Positions 54,065 through 62,006 of a stretch of 64,000 nucleotides of DNA are shown piece after piece (within the stretch, counting starts at the first letter, position 1; every line of letters begins with the position of its first letter). The stretch comes from Bradyrhizobium cosmicum. GTDB taxonomy: Bacteria > Pseudomonadota > Alphaproteobacteria > Rhizobiales > Xanthobacteraceae. The translations under genes were made by a program, and so were the position numbers. The stretch covers positions 2,418,001-2,482,000 of the forward strand of contig NZ_CP041656.2 of NCBI RefSeq assembly GCF_007290395.2, read 5' to 3'. The notes beneath the pieces were generated by a model. The model was not told the origin of the DNA. It worked only from the letters and a program-made list of their open reading frames with translations, and ran no database searches.

Positions 54065-55306
54065 CTATGCCTTGCGCTTGTTGAGCGCGAGGGCAAGATC
54101 GATCGCGAGTGCCAGCACTGCGGCCGCGCCGCCGAGTCCGAACAGAACCAGATAGTCGCCGCCGGTCTGCGCAAAGATCCACGAGAAGCCGTAGGCCGCT
54201 GCCGCCTGGAACAGCGCAAAGCTCGTAGTGGCGTGACTCCATGTCACGCGCTGCTGTTCGGCCGAATGCGGCACCAGCTCGTGGATGCGCCCGAGCACCA
54301 GTGGCACGATCCCCGGCGTGAAGCCGCCGACCACAACACTCGATACGATCAGCGAAACCGATGCCGTGCTGACGGTCGGCAGCAGCACAGCGGCCGCCTC
54401 GATCAGGAAGGCAGCGCGCAATGCCGGTCCAAACCCGGACCGGTCACCGAGATGGCCGGTGACGAGCGGACCGACGATCGCGCCGAGGCCGTACAGCACC
54501 CAGTAGTACGATCCCGCGGCAATTCCTTGGCCAAGGCCGCGCGCGACGAAATCGACGATGAAGACCATGGGCGGTACCAAGGCGACCGCGTTGAGACCGT
54601 ACTGGACCAGCAACGCACGAGCGGCGGGCGAGGCTCGATGGGGCTTCGTCGGATGCGAAGGAGCGGCATGGCCCTTGGCGTCAGCAGGCCAGTTCCACCA
54701 GCTCGCGAGCGTGAGGACGGCCGAGAGCGCGCCGAGGCCATACCAGCTCTGCTGCAGGCCCTGTTGCAGCAAGAGTGGCACCAACGTGCCCGATGCTGCG
54801 ACGCCAAGCCCGACGCCGGCAAAGATCACGCCGCCGACGATGCCGCGCCGCGCGGGCGAGGTGTGCGGCAGAATGACGGAAGCCGCCAGCACCATGATGA
54901 TGCCGCCGGTGAGACCTGAGAGAAAGCGCCAGGCGAAGAACCAGCTGAACGATATCGGGGTCGAGCTGGCGAAGAAGGAGAGGGTCGCCAGCAGCATCAT
55001 CGCGCGCAGCGCAGGGACCGCGCCGACGCGCGAAGCTGCAGCCCGCGCCGCGAGCGCACCGGCGAGATAGCCGGCAAGGTTCGCCGCACCGAGATAGACC
55101 ACGTCGGATGCGCTGAACCATTTTGCCGCGATCAGGGCCGGGATCAGCGGGGTATAGGAAAAGCGCGCGAGGCCAAGGCCAACCAGCGATGCGGACAATC
55201 CCGCCACGGCATATCGCCAGGTTCTTTGTGAAGTTGACCGCGAGTCTGATCCCGGCTGCGGGTGCAGCCGGGTCTCGATGCGTTGCTTCGTATCTGCGTT
55301 GGTCAT
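54065..55306 (-). CDS. MFS transporter, YbfB/YjiJ family
   Basis: 413 residues, 12 helices, with 'AGLSASLVGLGLARFSYTPLIPALIAAKWFSASDVVYLGAANLAGYLAGAL' at the N-terminus, the diagnostic first two helices of the YbfB/YjiJ group. The central loop and 'GPLVTGHLGDRSGFGPALRAAF' carry the MFS cytoplasmic motif. AGGAGG lies 5 bases before the ATG. First gene of a minus-strand run is the SDR at 56300; this gene is the last of the three. The substrate is unknown. Confidence 0.88.
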   Translation of the reverse strand: MTNADTKQRIETRLHPQPGSDSRSTSQRTWRYAVAGLSASLVGLGLARFSYTPLIPALIAAKWFSASDVVYLGAANLAGYLAGALAARAAASRVGAVPALRAMMLLATLSFFASSTPISFSWFFAWRFLSGLTGGIIMVLAASVILPHTSPARRGIVGGVIFAGVGLGVAASGTLVPLLLQQGLQQSWYGLGALSAVLTLASWWNWPADAKGHAAPSHPTKPHRASPAARALLVQYGLNAVALVPPMVFIVDFVARGLGQGIAAGSYYWVLYGLGAIVGPLVTGHLGDRSGFGPALRAAFLIEAAAVLLPTVSTASVSLIVSSVVVGGFTPGIVPLVLGRIHELVPHSAEQQRVTWSHATTSFALFQAAAAYGFSWIFAQTGGDYLVLFGLGGAAAVLALAIDLALALNKRKA

Positions 55307-55339
55307 CTCATCCTCCTGCGCGCGAGGGCGCGCGGATCA

Positions 55340-55573
55340 TCAGGTCTGGGCGGCTCGGCGGCGCCGGAATTCCGGGACGGGCAGGCCGCCCCAGCCCCAA
55401 TTGTCCGGGTCGACTTCCTCGATCACCACGAAGGTGGAATCGAGCGGTTTGCCGAGGACGTCGAGCAGGAGCTGGCTTGATCCCTTGATCAGTGCGGCCT
55501 TTTCCTCCGCGGTGAGCGACGCCGCCCCCGGCGTCGTTCCCTCGCGGGTCACCTGAATGGTGACGATGGGCAT
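55340..55573 (-). CDS. Small tautomerase-fold protein (4-oxalocrotonate tautomerase family)
   Basis: 77 residues starting 'MPIVTIQVTREGTTPGAASLTAEEKAALIKGSSQLLLDVL', with the N-terminal proline that acts as general base in this family, and 'STFVVIEEVDPDNWGWGGLPVPEF' ahead of a basic tail. Such enzymes are hexamers of about 60-80 residues that tautomerise enols or add water to unsaturated acids. The ATG at 55573 follows the SDR stop by 17 bases, so the two genes are probably co-transcribed with the MFS gene. Confidence 0.88.
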   Translation of the reverse strand: MPIVTIQVTREGTTPGAASLTAEEKAALIKGSSQLLLDVLGKPLDSTFVVIEEVDPDNWGWGGLPVPEFRRRRAAQT

Positions 55574-55589
55574 CGTGTTTCTCCTCGAC

Positions 55590-56300
55590 TCAGTGGCCGG
55601 CGCTCTGGCCGCCGTCGACGTGCAGGATCTCGCCGGTGACGAAGGAGGCACCCTCGAGATAGAGCACGGCATCGACGATGTCGGACATCTCGCCCATATG
55701 GCCGACCGGGTGCAGCGCGCTGAGCTGGGCATGCGTCTCGACCGGATGCATCGGCGACTTGATGATGCCGAGGGACACCGCGTTGACGCGGATGCCGCGC
55801 TTGGCATATTCGATTGCGAGCGATCTGGTCGCGGCGCTCAGTCCGCCCTTGCTCAGCGAGGCCAGCACCGAGGGCACGTTCGAGTTCGCCTGCTCGACCA
55901 GAGTGGTGGTGATCTGGACGACGTGGCCAGAACCCTGCTTCTCCATCTCGGCGATGGCGAGCTGCGTGATGTTGAAGAAGCCCGCGACATTGGTCCCCAT
56001 CACCGCCGCATAGTCTTCGGCCGTGTACTGCGTGAACGGCTTTGCGACGAAGATGCCGGCATTGTTGACCAGCGTGTCGACCCGGCCGAAGCGGGCAACG
56101 GCCTGTGAGACCACGCGCGCGGCGGTGGCGCGATCCGAGATATCGCCGGGTACGGCGAGAACATCGTCGTCGCCCGACGGTTTGATGGAGCGCGCCGTTG
56201 CGACGACGCGATAGTTGCGATTACGAAAACCCTGGACCAGGGCGGCGCCGATGCCCTGCGATGCACCGGTGATGATGGCGACCTTCTGTTCGATACCCAT
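55590..56300 (-). CDS. SDR-family protein lacking the catalytic tyrosine
   Basis: 236 residues from the ATG at 56300. The Rossmann motif 'AIITGASQGIGAALVQGF' and 'LVNNAGIF' are intact, and the late 'RVNAVSLGIIKSPMHP' is typical. In place of the Y-x3-K pair the protein has Ala147 and Lys151 ('LASLSKGGL'), and the preceding Ser block is 'QITTTLVEQ'. Either catalysis uses other residues, or the protein is a non-catalytic or modified SDR (inference). It leads a run with the tautomerase and MFS genes and is divergent from the LysR gene. Confidence 0.87.
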   Translation of the reverse strand: MGIEQKVAIITGASQGIGAALVQGFRNRNYRVVATARSIKPSGDDDVLAVPGDISDRATAARVVSQAVARFGRVDTLVNNAGIFVAKPFTQYTAEDYAAVMGTNVAGFFNITQLAIAEMEKQGSGHVVQITTTLVEQANSNVPSVLASLSKGGLSAATRSLAIEYAKRGIRVNAVSLGIIKSPMHPVETHAQLSALHPVGHMGEMSDIVDAVLYLEGASFVTGEILHVDGGQSAGH

Positions 56301-56510
56301 GACGGGCTCCTGTTGTTGGCTTTCAGAACCTGGGCCAGCAGCAGCTGGCTTGCCAGGTGAGGTACGCCCAGGCGGCCCGGCTGCGAATACACGTTGTCCG
56401 GCAGACACTGTTACGTGGCGCGAACGAATGCCGGACCGGCGCTTGGCGGTTGTCGTGGCGGGGATGAACGCCTAGCTTGTCACCGGAATTTGATGGGACG
56501 GCGGGAAGGC

Positions 56511-57434
56511 ATGGACCGTCTGGATGCGATGAATGTGTTCGTCCTCGCGGTGGACGAGGGAAGCCTCGCGGCCGCGGGGCGCAAGCTTGGCCGCTCACCG
56601 GCAGCGGTCAGCCGCGCCATCGCCTTCCTGGAAGAGCGGGTCGGTGCCGAGCTGCTGCACCGGACGACGCGAGCGATCAAGCTGAGCGAGGAGGGCGAGC
56701 GCTATCTCGCGATCTGCCGCCGCGTGCTCGCGGAGCTGGAGGAGGCCGACGACATTGCCGCCGGACCGCGCACGGCGCCGCGCGGCCTGCTCACGATCAC
56801 CGCCCCTGTGGTGTCCGGCGAGATGGTGCTGCGGCCGATCCTCGATGCGTTTCTCGATGCCTTTCCGACGGTGTCGGCAAAGCTCCTGCTGTTCGACCGT
56901 GCGGTCAACCTGATCGAGGAAGGCGTCGATGTCGCGCTCCGCATCGGGCCTCTCGCGGATTCAGCGATGGTGGCGATGCGGGTCGGCGAGATCAACCGCG
57001 TCGTCGTGGCGGCGCCGCGCTATCTCAAGCAGCACCCGCGCATCACCGAGCCCGGCGATCTTGCCAAGCATCAGATCGTGGCAATGGCGCATCTTCCGAA
57101 CTCCTGGACCTTCGTGCCGCAGGCCGGCTCGTCGGCGGTCCGGACGGTGCAGTTTACTCCGCGCCTCCTCGTCAACAGCACCTATGCGGCGGTGGCCTCG
57201 GCCGTGGCCGGGCGCGGGGTGGCGCGGATGTATTCCTATCAGGTGGCGGAGCAGGTCGCGCGCGGCGAGCTCGAGATCGTCCTGGCCGGTGATGAGGATC
57301 CGGAGATGCCTGCGCATTTGATCTGCCCGCAGGGCAGGCTCTCGGTGCCCAAGGTACGTGCCTTCACCGACTTCGCCGTACCGCGGCTGAAGAAGCAATT
57401 TGCGCAGCTCAGGAAGAGCATGGCAGCGCGGTGA
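56511..57434 (+). CDS. LysR-family transcriptional regulator
   Basis: 307 residues from the ATG at 56511 (an in-frame ATG at 56493 is possible). Winged helix 'MNVFVLAVDEGSLAAAGRKLGRSPAAVSRAIAFLEERVGAELLHRTTRAI' precedes a periplasmic-binding-like effector domain ('GLLTITAPVVSGEMVLRPILDAFLDAFP'). It is divergent from the SDR-tautomerase-MFS genes, the usual layout for a LysR protein and its target. The gap holds a short CTGGC-TT-GCCAG palindrome (56345-56356) that could be part of an operator, though it is short. The effector is unknown. Confidence 0.93.
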   Translation: MDRLDAMNVFVLAVDEGSLAAAGRKLGRSPAAVSRAIAFLEERVGAELLHRTTRAIKLSEEGERYLAICRRVLAELEEADDIAAGPRTAPRGLLTITAPVVSGEMVLRPILDAFLDAFPTVSAKLLLFDRAVNLIEEGVDVALRIGPLADSAMVAMRVGEINRVVVAAPRYLKQHPRITEPGDLAKHQIVAMAHLPNSWTFVPQAGSSAVRTVQFTPRLLVNSTYAAVASAVAGRGVARMYSYQVAEQVARGELEIVLAGDEDPEMPAHLICPQGRLSVPKVRAFTDFAVPRLKKQFAQLRKSMAAR

Positions 57435-57505
57435 GCCGCAGCACCTTAGGCAATGCGTTGTTTTGCGTATACGGGCACCGGGCTGAATCGGCCATGCTGC
57501 CCGAA

Positions 57506-57526
57506 CGGTTAACGCCGGATTAACCG
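57506..57526 (+). promoter_or_regulatory. CtrA-type binding site (TTAA-N7-TTAAC)
   Basis: TTAA (57509-57512) and TTAAC (57520-57524) are separated by exactly 7 bases, matching the CtrA consensus of Alphaproteobacteria. The half-sites also form a 7-base inverted repeat CGGTTAA / TTAACCG. It lies 53 bases before the start of a 51-codon gene and upstream of the LpxO-like gene. Cell-cycle control by CtrA is inferred. Confidence 0.7.
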
Positions 57527-57578
57527 GTGAGTCCTAGCCTGTCTCGGCCGGGTTACTCGCAAGGCCGAGGTGAGCCCA

Positions 57579-57734
57579 ATGGAAGCCCAGAAGATCGCGG
57601 TCGACGCCGTCGTCGCGTTGACCGATTGCGACCGCGACGCCGTCATCGCCTTCATCCGCCGGCTCTATCTGGCCGGCGTCACGGATCCCAAACGCCTGAC
57701 CTTCAAGGGTCTGCAGGCGCTGTCCCGGGCGTGA
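57579..57734 (+). CDS. 51-residue cytoplasmic protein, unknown function
   Basis: A short frame, ATG at 57579 with GAGG 8 bases upstream, encoding a helical peptide: 'MEAQKIAVDAVVALTDCDRD', then 'AVIAFIRRLYLAGVTDPKRL', then 'TFKGLQALSRA'. It has strong GC3 codon bias and no frame conflict on the same strand, so it looks real. No family is recognised. Its place directly behind a CtrA-type box suggests cell-cycle-linked expression (inference). A GTG at 57570 in the same frame is an alternative start. Confidence 0.6.
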   Translation: MEAQKIAVDAVVALTDCDRDAVIAFIRRLYLAGVTDPKRLTFKGLQALSRA

Positions 57735-57880
57735 TTCGGCTCGTTTCGGCCGGCTCTTAGTCCAGGTTCCGTATTGCCGCTCTCCCCAGCGTGATTGCAA
57801 CCCAGCGGTGAATATCTTGCCGGTTCGGACGGGCCGGGGTAGATCACGTTCCCGGCTGGGTCAGTTGGGAACTTGGGGAA

Positions 57881-58810
57881 ATGTTGAAACAGCTTTTTGC
57901 GCCGCAACTTGTCATTCTCTATGTGCTTGTGGCGTCGACGATCTACATTCACTTCCGCGGCAAGCAGCGGCTGCGCTTTGCGCGCCAGCTTGGCGATCAC
58001 TCGACCTATCTCGCCCCCTACAATGTACTGATGTATGCCGGCTCGGCCGTCCCGAACGAGCCGGTGATCCCGGTCGAGCAGTTTCCCGAGCTGAAGCCCC
58101 TCAGCGAGAACTGGGAGACCATCCGCGACGAGGCCGTGCGGCTCTTCGACGAAGGGTTCATCCGCGCCGCCGCCAAGAACAACGATTGGGGTTTCTATTC
58201 GTTCTTCAAGAGCGGCTGGAAGCGGTTTTACCTGAAATGGTATGACGACTTCCTGCCGTCGGCGAACACGCTGTGCCCGAAGACGGTGGAGCTGCTGAAG
58301 TCGATCCCGAGTGTGCACGGTGCGATGTTCGCGATGCTGCCGCCGGGCGGCAAGCTCGGCGCGCACCGCGATCCCTTCGCAGGTTCGCTGCGCTACCACC
58401 TCGGCCTCGTCACGCCGAACTCGAACAAGTGCCGCATCCTGGTCGACGGCGTCGAATGCGTCTGGCGCGACGGCGAGGCCTTCATGTTCGACGAGACCTT
58501 CATCCACAGCGCCGAGAATGCGACCGACGTCAACCGCATCATCCTGTTCTGCGATGTCGAGCGCCCGATGAAGTATGGCTTCATGACCGCGATCAACCGA
58601 TGGGTCAGCCATCACATCGTCAAGGCGTCGGCAACCCAGAACGTCGATGGCGAGCATGTCGGCGTGCTCAACAAGGTGTTCGGCAAGCTCTACGAGATCC
58701 ACCTCGGCAGCCGCAAGGTCAAGGAGTGGAACCGCAACGTCTACTACACGCTGAAATACTCGCTGACCGCGCTGATCCTCGGCCTCATCGTGATGTCGGC
58801 GTTGCGGTGA
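57881..58810 (+). CDS. Aspartyl/asparaginyl beta-hydroxylase-like (LpxO-type) membrane protein
   Basis: 309 residues. An N-terminal transmembrane helix (about 7-24) and a C-terminal one (about 285-305) flank a double-stranded beta-helix domain. The iron and 2-oxoglutarate site is intact: His162 and Asp164 in 'LGAHRDPFAGSLRYHLGL', His209 in 'FDETFIHSAENATDVNRIIL', with Arg219 for 2-oxoglutarate. LpxO hydroxylates a secondary lipid A acyl chain at the inner membrane. The general layout fits, but other substrates are possible. It overlaps the next gene by four bases (GTGA). Confidence 0.87.
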   Translation: MLKQLFAPQLVILYVLVASTIYIHFRGKQRLRFARQLGDHSTYLAPYNVLMYAGSAVPNEPVIPVEQFPELKPLSENWETIRDEAVRLFDEGFIRAAAKNNDWGFYSFFKSGWKRFYLKWYDDFLPSANTLCPKTVELLKSIPSVHGAMFAMLPPGGKLGAHRDPFAGSLRYHLGLVTPNSNKCRILVDGVECVWRDGEAFMFDETFIHSAENATDVNRIILFCDVERPMKYGFMTAINRWVSHHIVKASATQNVDGEHVGVLNKVFGKLYEIHLGSRKVKEWNRNVYYTLKYSLTALILGLIVMSALR

Positions 58811-59280
58811 AGCAGGTGCGAATGGCCCCCTTGCCGACAGCGACTACGGAGATCGCGCAGTTCTTCCGTCAGTGGCTGGAGACCTTCGCGGGCTATGTCC
58901 GCGAGGTCGATTATGCTTCGGCGAGGCCACTCTTTCATCCGGACGTGCTGGCCTTCGGCACGCATAACGATGTCATTCCCGGGCTCGATCAATGGGTCAC
59001 TTCGCAATGGGACAACGTCTGGCCGAAGACGACCGACTTCCGCTTCGTGCTCGATCAGACCGCGGTTCTGGCATCCCCCGACGGCACGATGGCGACCGTG
59101 ATCGCGCCGTGGACGAGCACCGGTTATCATCCCGATGGCAGCGCGTTTCCGCGTCCGGGGCGGGCGACGATGGTGTTCTCAAGACATGACGATGGCTGGA
59201 TGTGTGTGCATTCCCACATGTCGCTCAACCGCGGTGTGCCGCAGGCAAGCCATGCCAACCGGCCTGTGAAGGCCTGGTAA
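58807..59280 (+). CDS. SnoaL/NTF2-like protein
   Basis: 157 residues from GTG at 58807, which overlaps the upstream TGA; an ATG at 58822 is the alternative. The NTF2 fold is suggested by 'FFRQWLETFAGYVREVDYASARPLFHPDVLAFGTHNDVIPGLDQWVTSQWDNVWP' and 'DGTMATVIAPWTSTGYHPDGSAFPRPGRATMVFSRHDDGWMCVHSHMSL'. This DUF4440/SnoaL-like pattern does not reveal a reaction. Coupled to the LpxO-like gene and followed by a terminator shared with the convergent FAH gene. Confidence 0.78.
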   Translation: MKQVRMAPLPTATTEIAQFFRQWLETFAGYVREVDYASARPLFHPDVLAFGTHNDVIPGLDQWVTSQWDNVWPKTTDFRFVLDQTAVLASPDGTMATVIAPWTSTGYHPDGSAFPRPGRATMVFSRHDDGWMCVHSHMSLNRGVPQASHANRPVKAW

Positions 59281-59295
59281 AGGCGATCTGAATCA

Positions 59296-59323
59296 AAAGG
59301 CCCCGGACACATCCGGGGCCTTT
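59296..59323. terminator. Bidirectional terminator between convergent genes
   Basis: AAAGGCCCCGGA pairs with TCCGGGGCCTTT around a CACA loop, a 12-base stem with A and T tracts on the two sides, so it can act on both strands. It lies between the SnoaL-like and FAH-family genes. Confidence 0.85.
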
Positions 59324-59344
59324 GATTTCGAGATGCCGCGCAGC

Positions 59345-60046
59345 CTATTCCGGCTGGCCGATGCTCACCTTCAGCGTGCCGACGCCGTCGACGCCGCATT
59401 CGAGCTTGTCGCCGGGCTGGAGCTGCGACACGCCGGCCGGCGTGCCCGTCATGATGATGTCGCCGGCAGCGAGCTTCACCTGCTGCGAGAGCTGCCAGAT
59501 CGTCTCCGGCACGTTCCAGATCATCTGCTCGAGGTCGCCGGTCTGGGCTTCCTTGCCGTTGACGGTCAGCCAGATCCTGCCCTTGGAGGGATGGCCGATC
59601 TTCGAGGCCGGCTGCAGCGCGGAGGCGGGTGCGGAGCCGTCGAACGACTTGCCGATTTCCCAGGGACGCTCCTTCTTGCGCGAGGCGATCTGGAGGTCGC
59701 GGCGGGTGAGGTCGATGCCGACGGCGTAGCCGTAGACATGGTCGAGCGCCTTGTCGGCGGGGATATTGAGGCCGCCGCTCTTCAGCGCGACGATCAGCTC
59801 GACCTCGTGATGCAGGTCCTTGGTCAGCGGCGGATAGGGAATGGTGGCGCCGTCGGGCACCAGCATGTCGGCGTGCTTGGCGAAGAAGAACGGCGGCGCG
59901 CGCTCGTCATTGCCCATCTCTCGGATGTGCTCGAGATAGTTGCGGCCGACACACCAGATGCGGCGCACCGGAAAACGGCCGCTCTCGCCGACGACGGGGA
60001 GCGAAGCCTGGGGCGGAAGCGGAATGACGTAGGAGGCGGCGTTCAT
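59345..60046 (-). CDS. Fumarylacetoacetate hydrolase (FAH) family protein
   Basis: 233 residues of the FAH fold: 'RIWCVGRNYLEHIREMG', metal-binding acidic residues in 'DLHHEVELIVALKSGG', 'GYAVGIDLTRRDLQIASRKKERPWEIGKSFDGSAPAS', and 'IIMTGTPAGVSQLQPGD'. The family cleaves beta-diketones or hydrates 2-oxo acids, e.g. fumarylpyruvate hydrolase in gentisate degradation. Fumarylpyruvate hydrolase-like is the nearest guess from length (about 230); the substrate is unproven. It lies 39 bases before the MsbA-like gene end, on the same strand. Confidence 0.88.
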   Translation of the reverse strand: MNAASYVIPLPPQASLPVVGESGRFPVRRIWCVGRNYLEHIREMGNDERAPPFFFAKHADMLVPDGATIPYPPLTKDLHHEVELIVALKSGGLNIPADKALDHVYGYAVGIDLTRRDLQIASRKKERPWEIGKSFDGSAPASALQPASKIGHPSKGRIWLTVNGKEAQTGDLEQMIWNVPETIWQLSQQVKLAAGDIIMTGTPAGVSQLQPGDKLECGVDGVGTLKVSIGQPE

Positions 60047-60085
60047 GAAAAGCGGTCTCGCTGCTCTTGAGGTTGATAAGGGACT

Positions 60086-61888
60086 CTATGCGGTTGCGCT
60101 GATCGGCGCCAGAGCGCCGGCGTCGTGATGCTGCAGGCGGAAGAAGGAGGCATAGCGGCCCGAGCGGCGCAGCAGATCATCATGCCGGCCCTGCTCGACG
60201 ATCTCGCCGCCCTCGACCACCAGGATGCTATCTGCGTGCATGATGGTGTGCAGGCGGTGCGCGATCACGATGGTGGTGCGGTTCTGGCAGAGATGCTCGA
60301 TCGCTTCCTGCACCTGCCGCTCGGACTCCGAATCGAGTGCGGCGGTGGCCTCGTCCAGGAGGATGATCGGCGCGTTCTTGAGCAGCGCGCGCGCCACCGC
60401 GATGCGCTGGCGCTGACCGCCTGACACCTGGGTGCCGTGCTCGCCGACCGGCGTGTCGTAGCCGAGCGGGAAGCCCATGATGAAATCATGCGCGCAGGCC
60501 GCCTTGGCGGCGTCGATGATTTCGTTCTCGGTCGCGCCCGGTTTGCCGAAGGCGATGTTGTTGCGGATGGTGTCGCGGAACAGATAGACGTCCTGGCCGA
60601 CATAGGCGGTCTGCGCCCGCAGCGACTTGCGCGAGACGGCGCCGATCGACTGGCCGTCGATCACGATGTCGCCTTGCGTCACCTCGTAAAACCGCAACAG
60701 CAGCGCCAGCACGGTCGACTTGCCGCCACCGGACGGGCCGACCAGCGCTGTAACCTTGCCGGGCTCCGCAACGAAGCTCATGCGGTTGAGCACGGTCTCA
60801 TTGGCGCGATACGAGAAGCTGACGTCGCGCATTTCGATCTTCGCGTCGGACAGTTTCAGTGCCGGCTTGTCGTCGTCGGACTGCTCGCTGGCCGGGCTGT
60901 CGACGACTTCGAGCAGCATGCGCGCGCCGACGAGCTGGCTGTTCAAATCGATGTTGAGCCGCGCCAGCCGCTTGGCCGGCTCGGTCGCCATCAGGAAAGC
61001 CGTCATGAAGGAGAAGAACGCGCCCGGGGTGGCGTTGAGCGCGACCACGCTGTAGCCGCCATAGAGCAGGCAGCCGGCGACCGCGAAGCCGCCGAGCATT
61101 TCCATCAGCGGGTTCGAGCGGTTGGCGACGCGGGCCATCTTGTTGGCGTTGCGCTCGACGATCGCGATGTTCTCGTCGATGCGCTTCTGCATGGTTTCTT
61201 CTAGCGTGAACGCCTTAACGGTGCGGATGCCCTGCAGCGATTCCTGCATCGTCTCCATGATGTCGGCGGTGCCGGTGAACTGGTTGAAGGCGAGACCCTT
61301 GATGCGCTTGACCAGCTTGCGCAGCACCAGCATTGCCGGCGGCACCACAACGAGGCCGATGAACGACATCACGGGGTCCTGCCAGACCATCACGCCGACC
61401 ATGGCGAGCAGCATCATGAGGTCGCGCCCGATGGCGTTGACCAGCATGTTGAGGACGTCGGTGATCGATTTTGCGCCGGCCGTCAGCCGCGCCAGAAATT
61501 CAGAGGAATGCCGTTCAGAGAAGAAGCCGACGCTCTCGCGCATCAGCTTGGCGAACAGCTGGCGCTGGTTGGTGGCGAGGATGGCGTTGGAGATCTTGGT
61601 CAGGATCACCATGTGGCCGTAGGTCGCCACGCCCTTGATGAAGAGCAGGATCACCGTGATGCCTGAGAACATCGCGATGCCCGGGATGTTCTTGTCGACA
61701 TAGGCCTGGTTGATGACCTGGCCCAGCACGTAGGTTGCGCCCGCGGTCGATCCGGCGGCAAGCGCCATCAGCGCGAAGGCGACGAGATAGCGCCGCCAGT
61801 AGACGACTCCCTGTTCCGTGACCAGGCGGCGAACGAGGACCATCGCCGCATAGGGATCGTCGGTGATTTTCTTTGGAAACTGGGCCAT
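60086..61888 (-). CDS. MsbA/ABCB-type ABC exporter (fused permease-ATPase)
   Basis: 600 residues from the ATG at 61888. Six N-terminal helices (about 35-320; ABC_membrane domain) precede the nucleotide-binding domain: Walker A 'GPSGGGKST', 'YVGQDVYLFRDTIRNNIAFG', signature 'VSGGQRQRIAVARAL', Walker B 'IILLDEATAALDS', H-loop 'IVIAHRLHTIMHAD'. Length and layout fit lipid/LPS-core flippases such as MsbA. Other ABCB exporters are possible. It sits between galE and the FAH gene on the minus strand, which supports an envelope role. Confidence 0.9.
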   Translation of the reverse strand: MAQFPKKITDDPYAAMVLVRRLVTEQGVVYWRRYLVAFALMALAAGSTAGATYVLGQVINQAYVDKNIPGIAMFSGITVILLFIKGVATYGHMVILTKISNAILATNQRQLFAKLMRESVGFFSERHSSEFLARLTAGAKSITDVLNMLVNAIGRDLMMLLAMVGVMVWQDPVMSFIGLVVVPPAMLVLRKLVKRIKGLAFNQFTGTADIMETMQESLQGIRTVKAFTLEETMQKRIDENIAIVERNANKMARVANRSNPLMEMLGGFAVAGCLLYGGYSVVALNATPGAFFSFMTAFLMATEPAKRLARLNIDLNSQLVGARMLLEVVDSPASEQSDDDKPALKLSDAKIEMRDVSFSYRANETVLNRMSFVAEPGKVTALVGPSGGGKSTVLALLLRFYEVTQGDIVIDGQSIGAVSRKSLRAQTAYVGQDVYLFRDTIRNNIAFGKPGATENEIIDAAKAACAHDFIMGFPLGYDTPVGEHGTQVSGGQRQRIAVARALLKNAPIILLDEATAALDSESERQVQEAIEHLCQNRTTIVIAHRLHTIMHADSILVVEGGEIVEQGRHDDLLRRSGRYASFFRLQHHDAGALAPISATA

Positions 61889-62006
61889 CCGCTTTCCATT
61901 GACGGCGCAGCGGCAAAGCTGCCCGCGCGTCAGGGATCGAATGGCCTCTGTGCCCGCTCGAGCGGGGTTTTTCAAGCCCAATTAAGGGCTTGCGCCCGGA
62001 TGGAAT

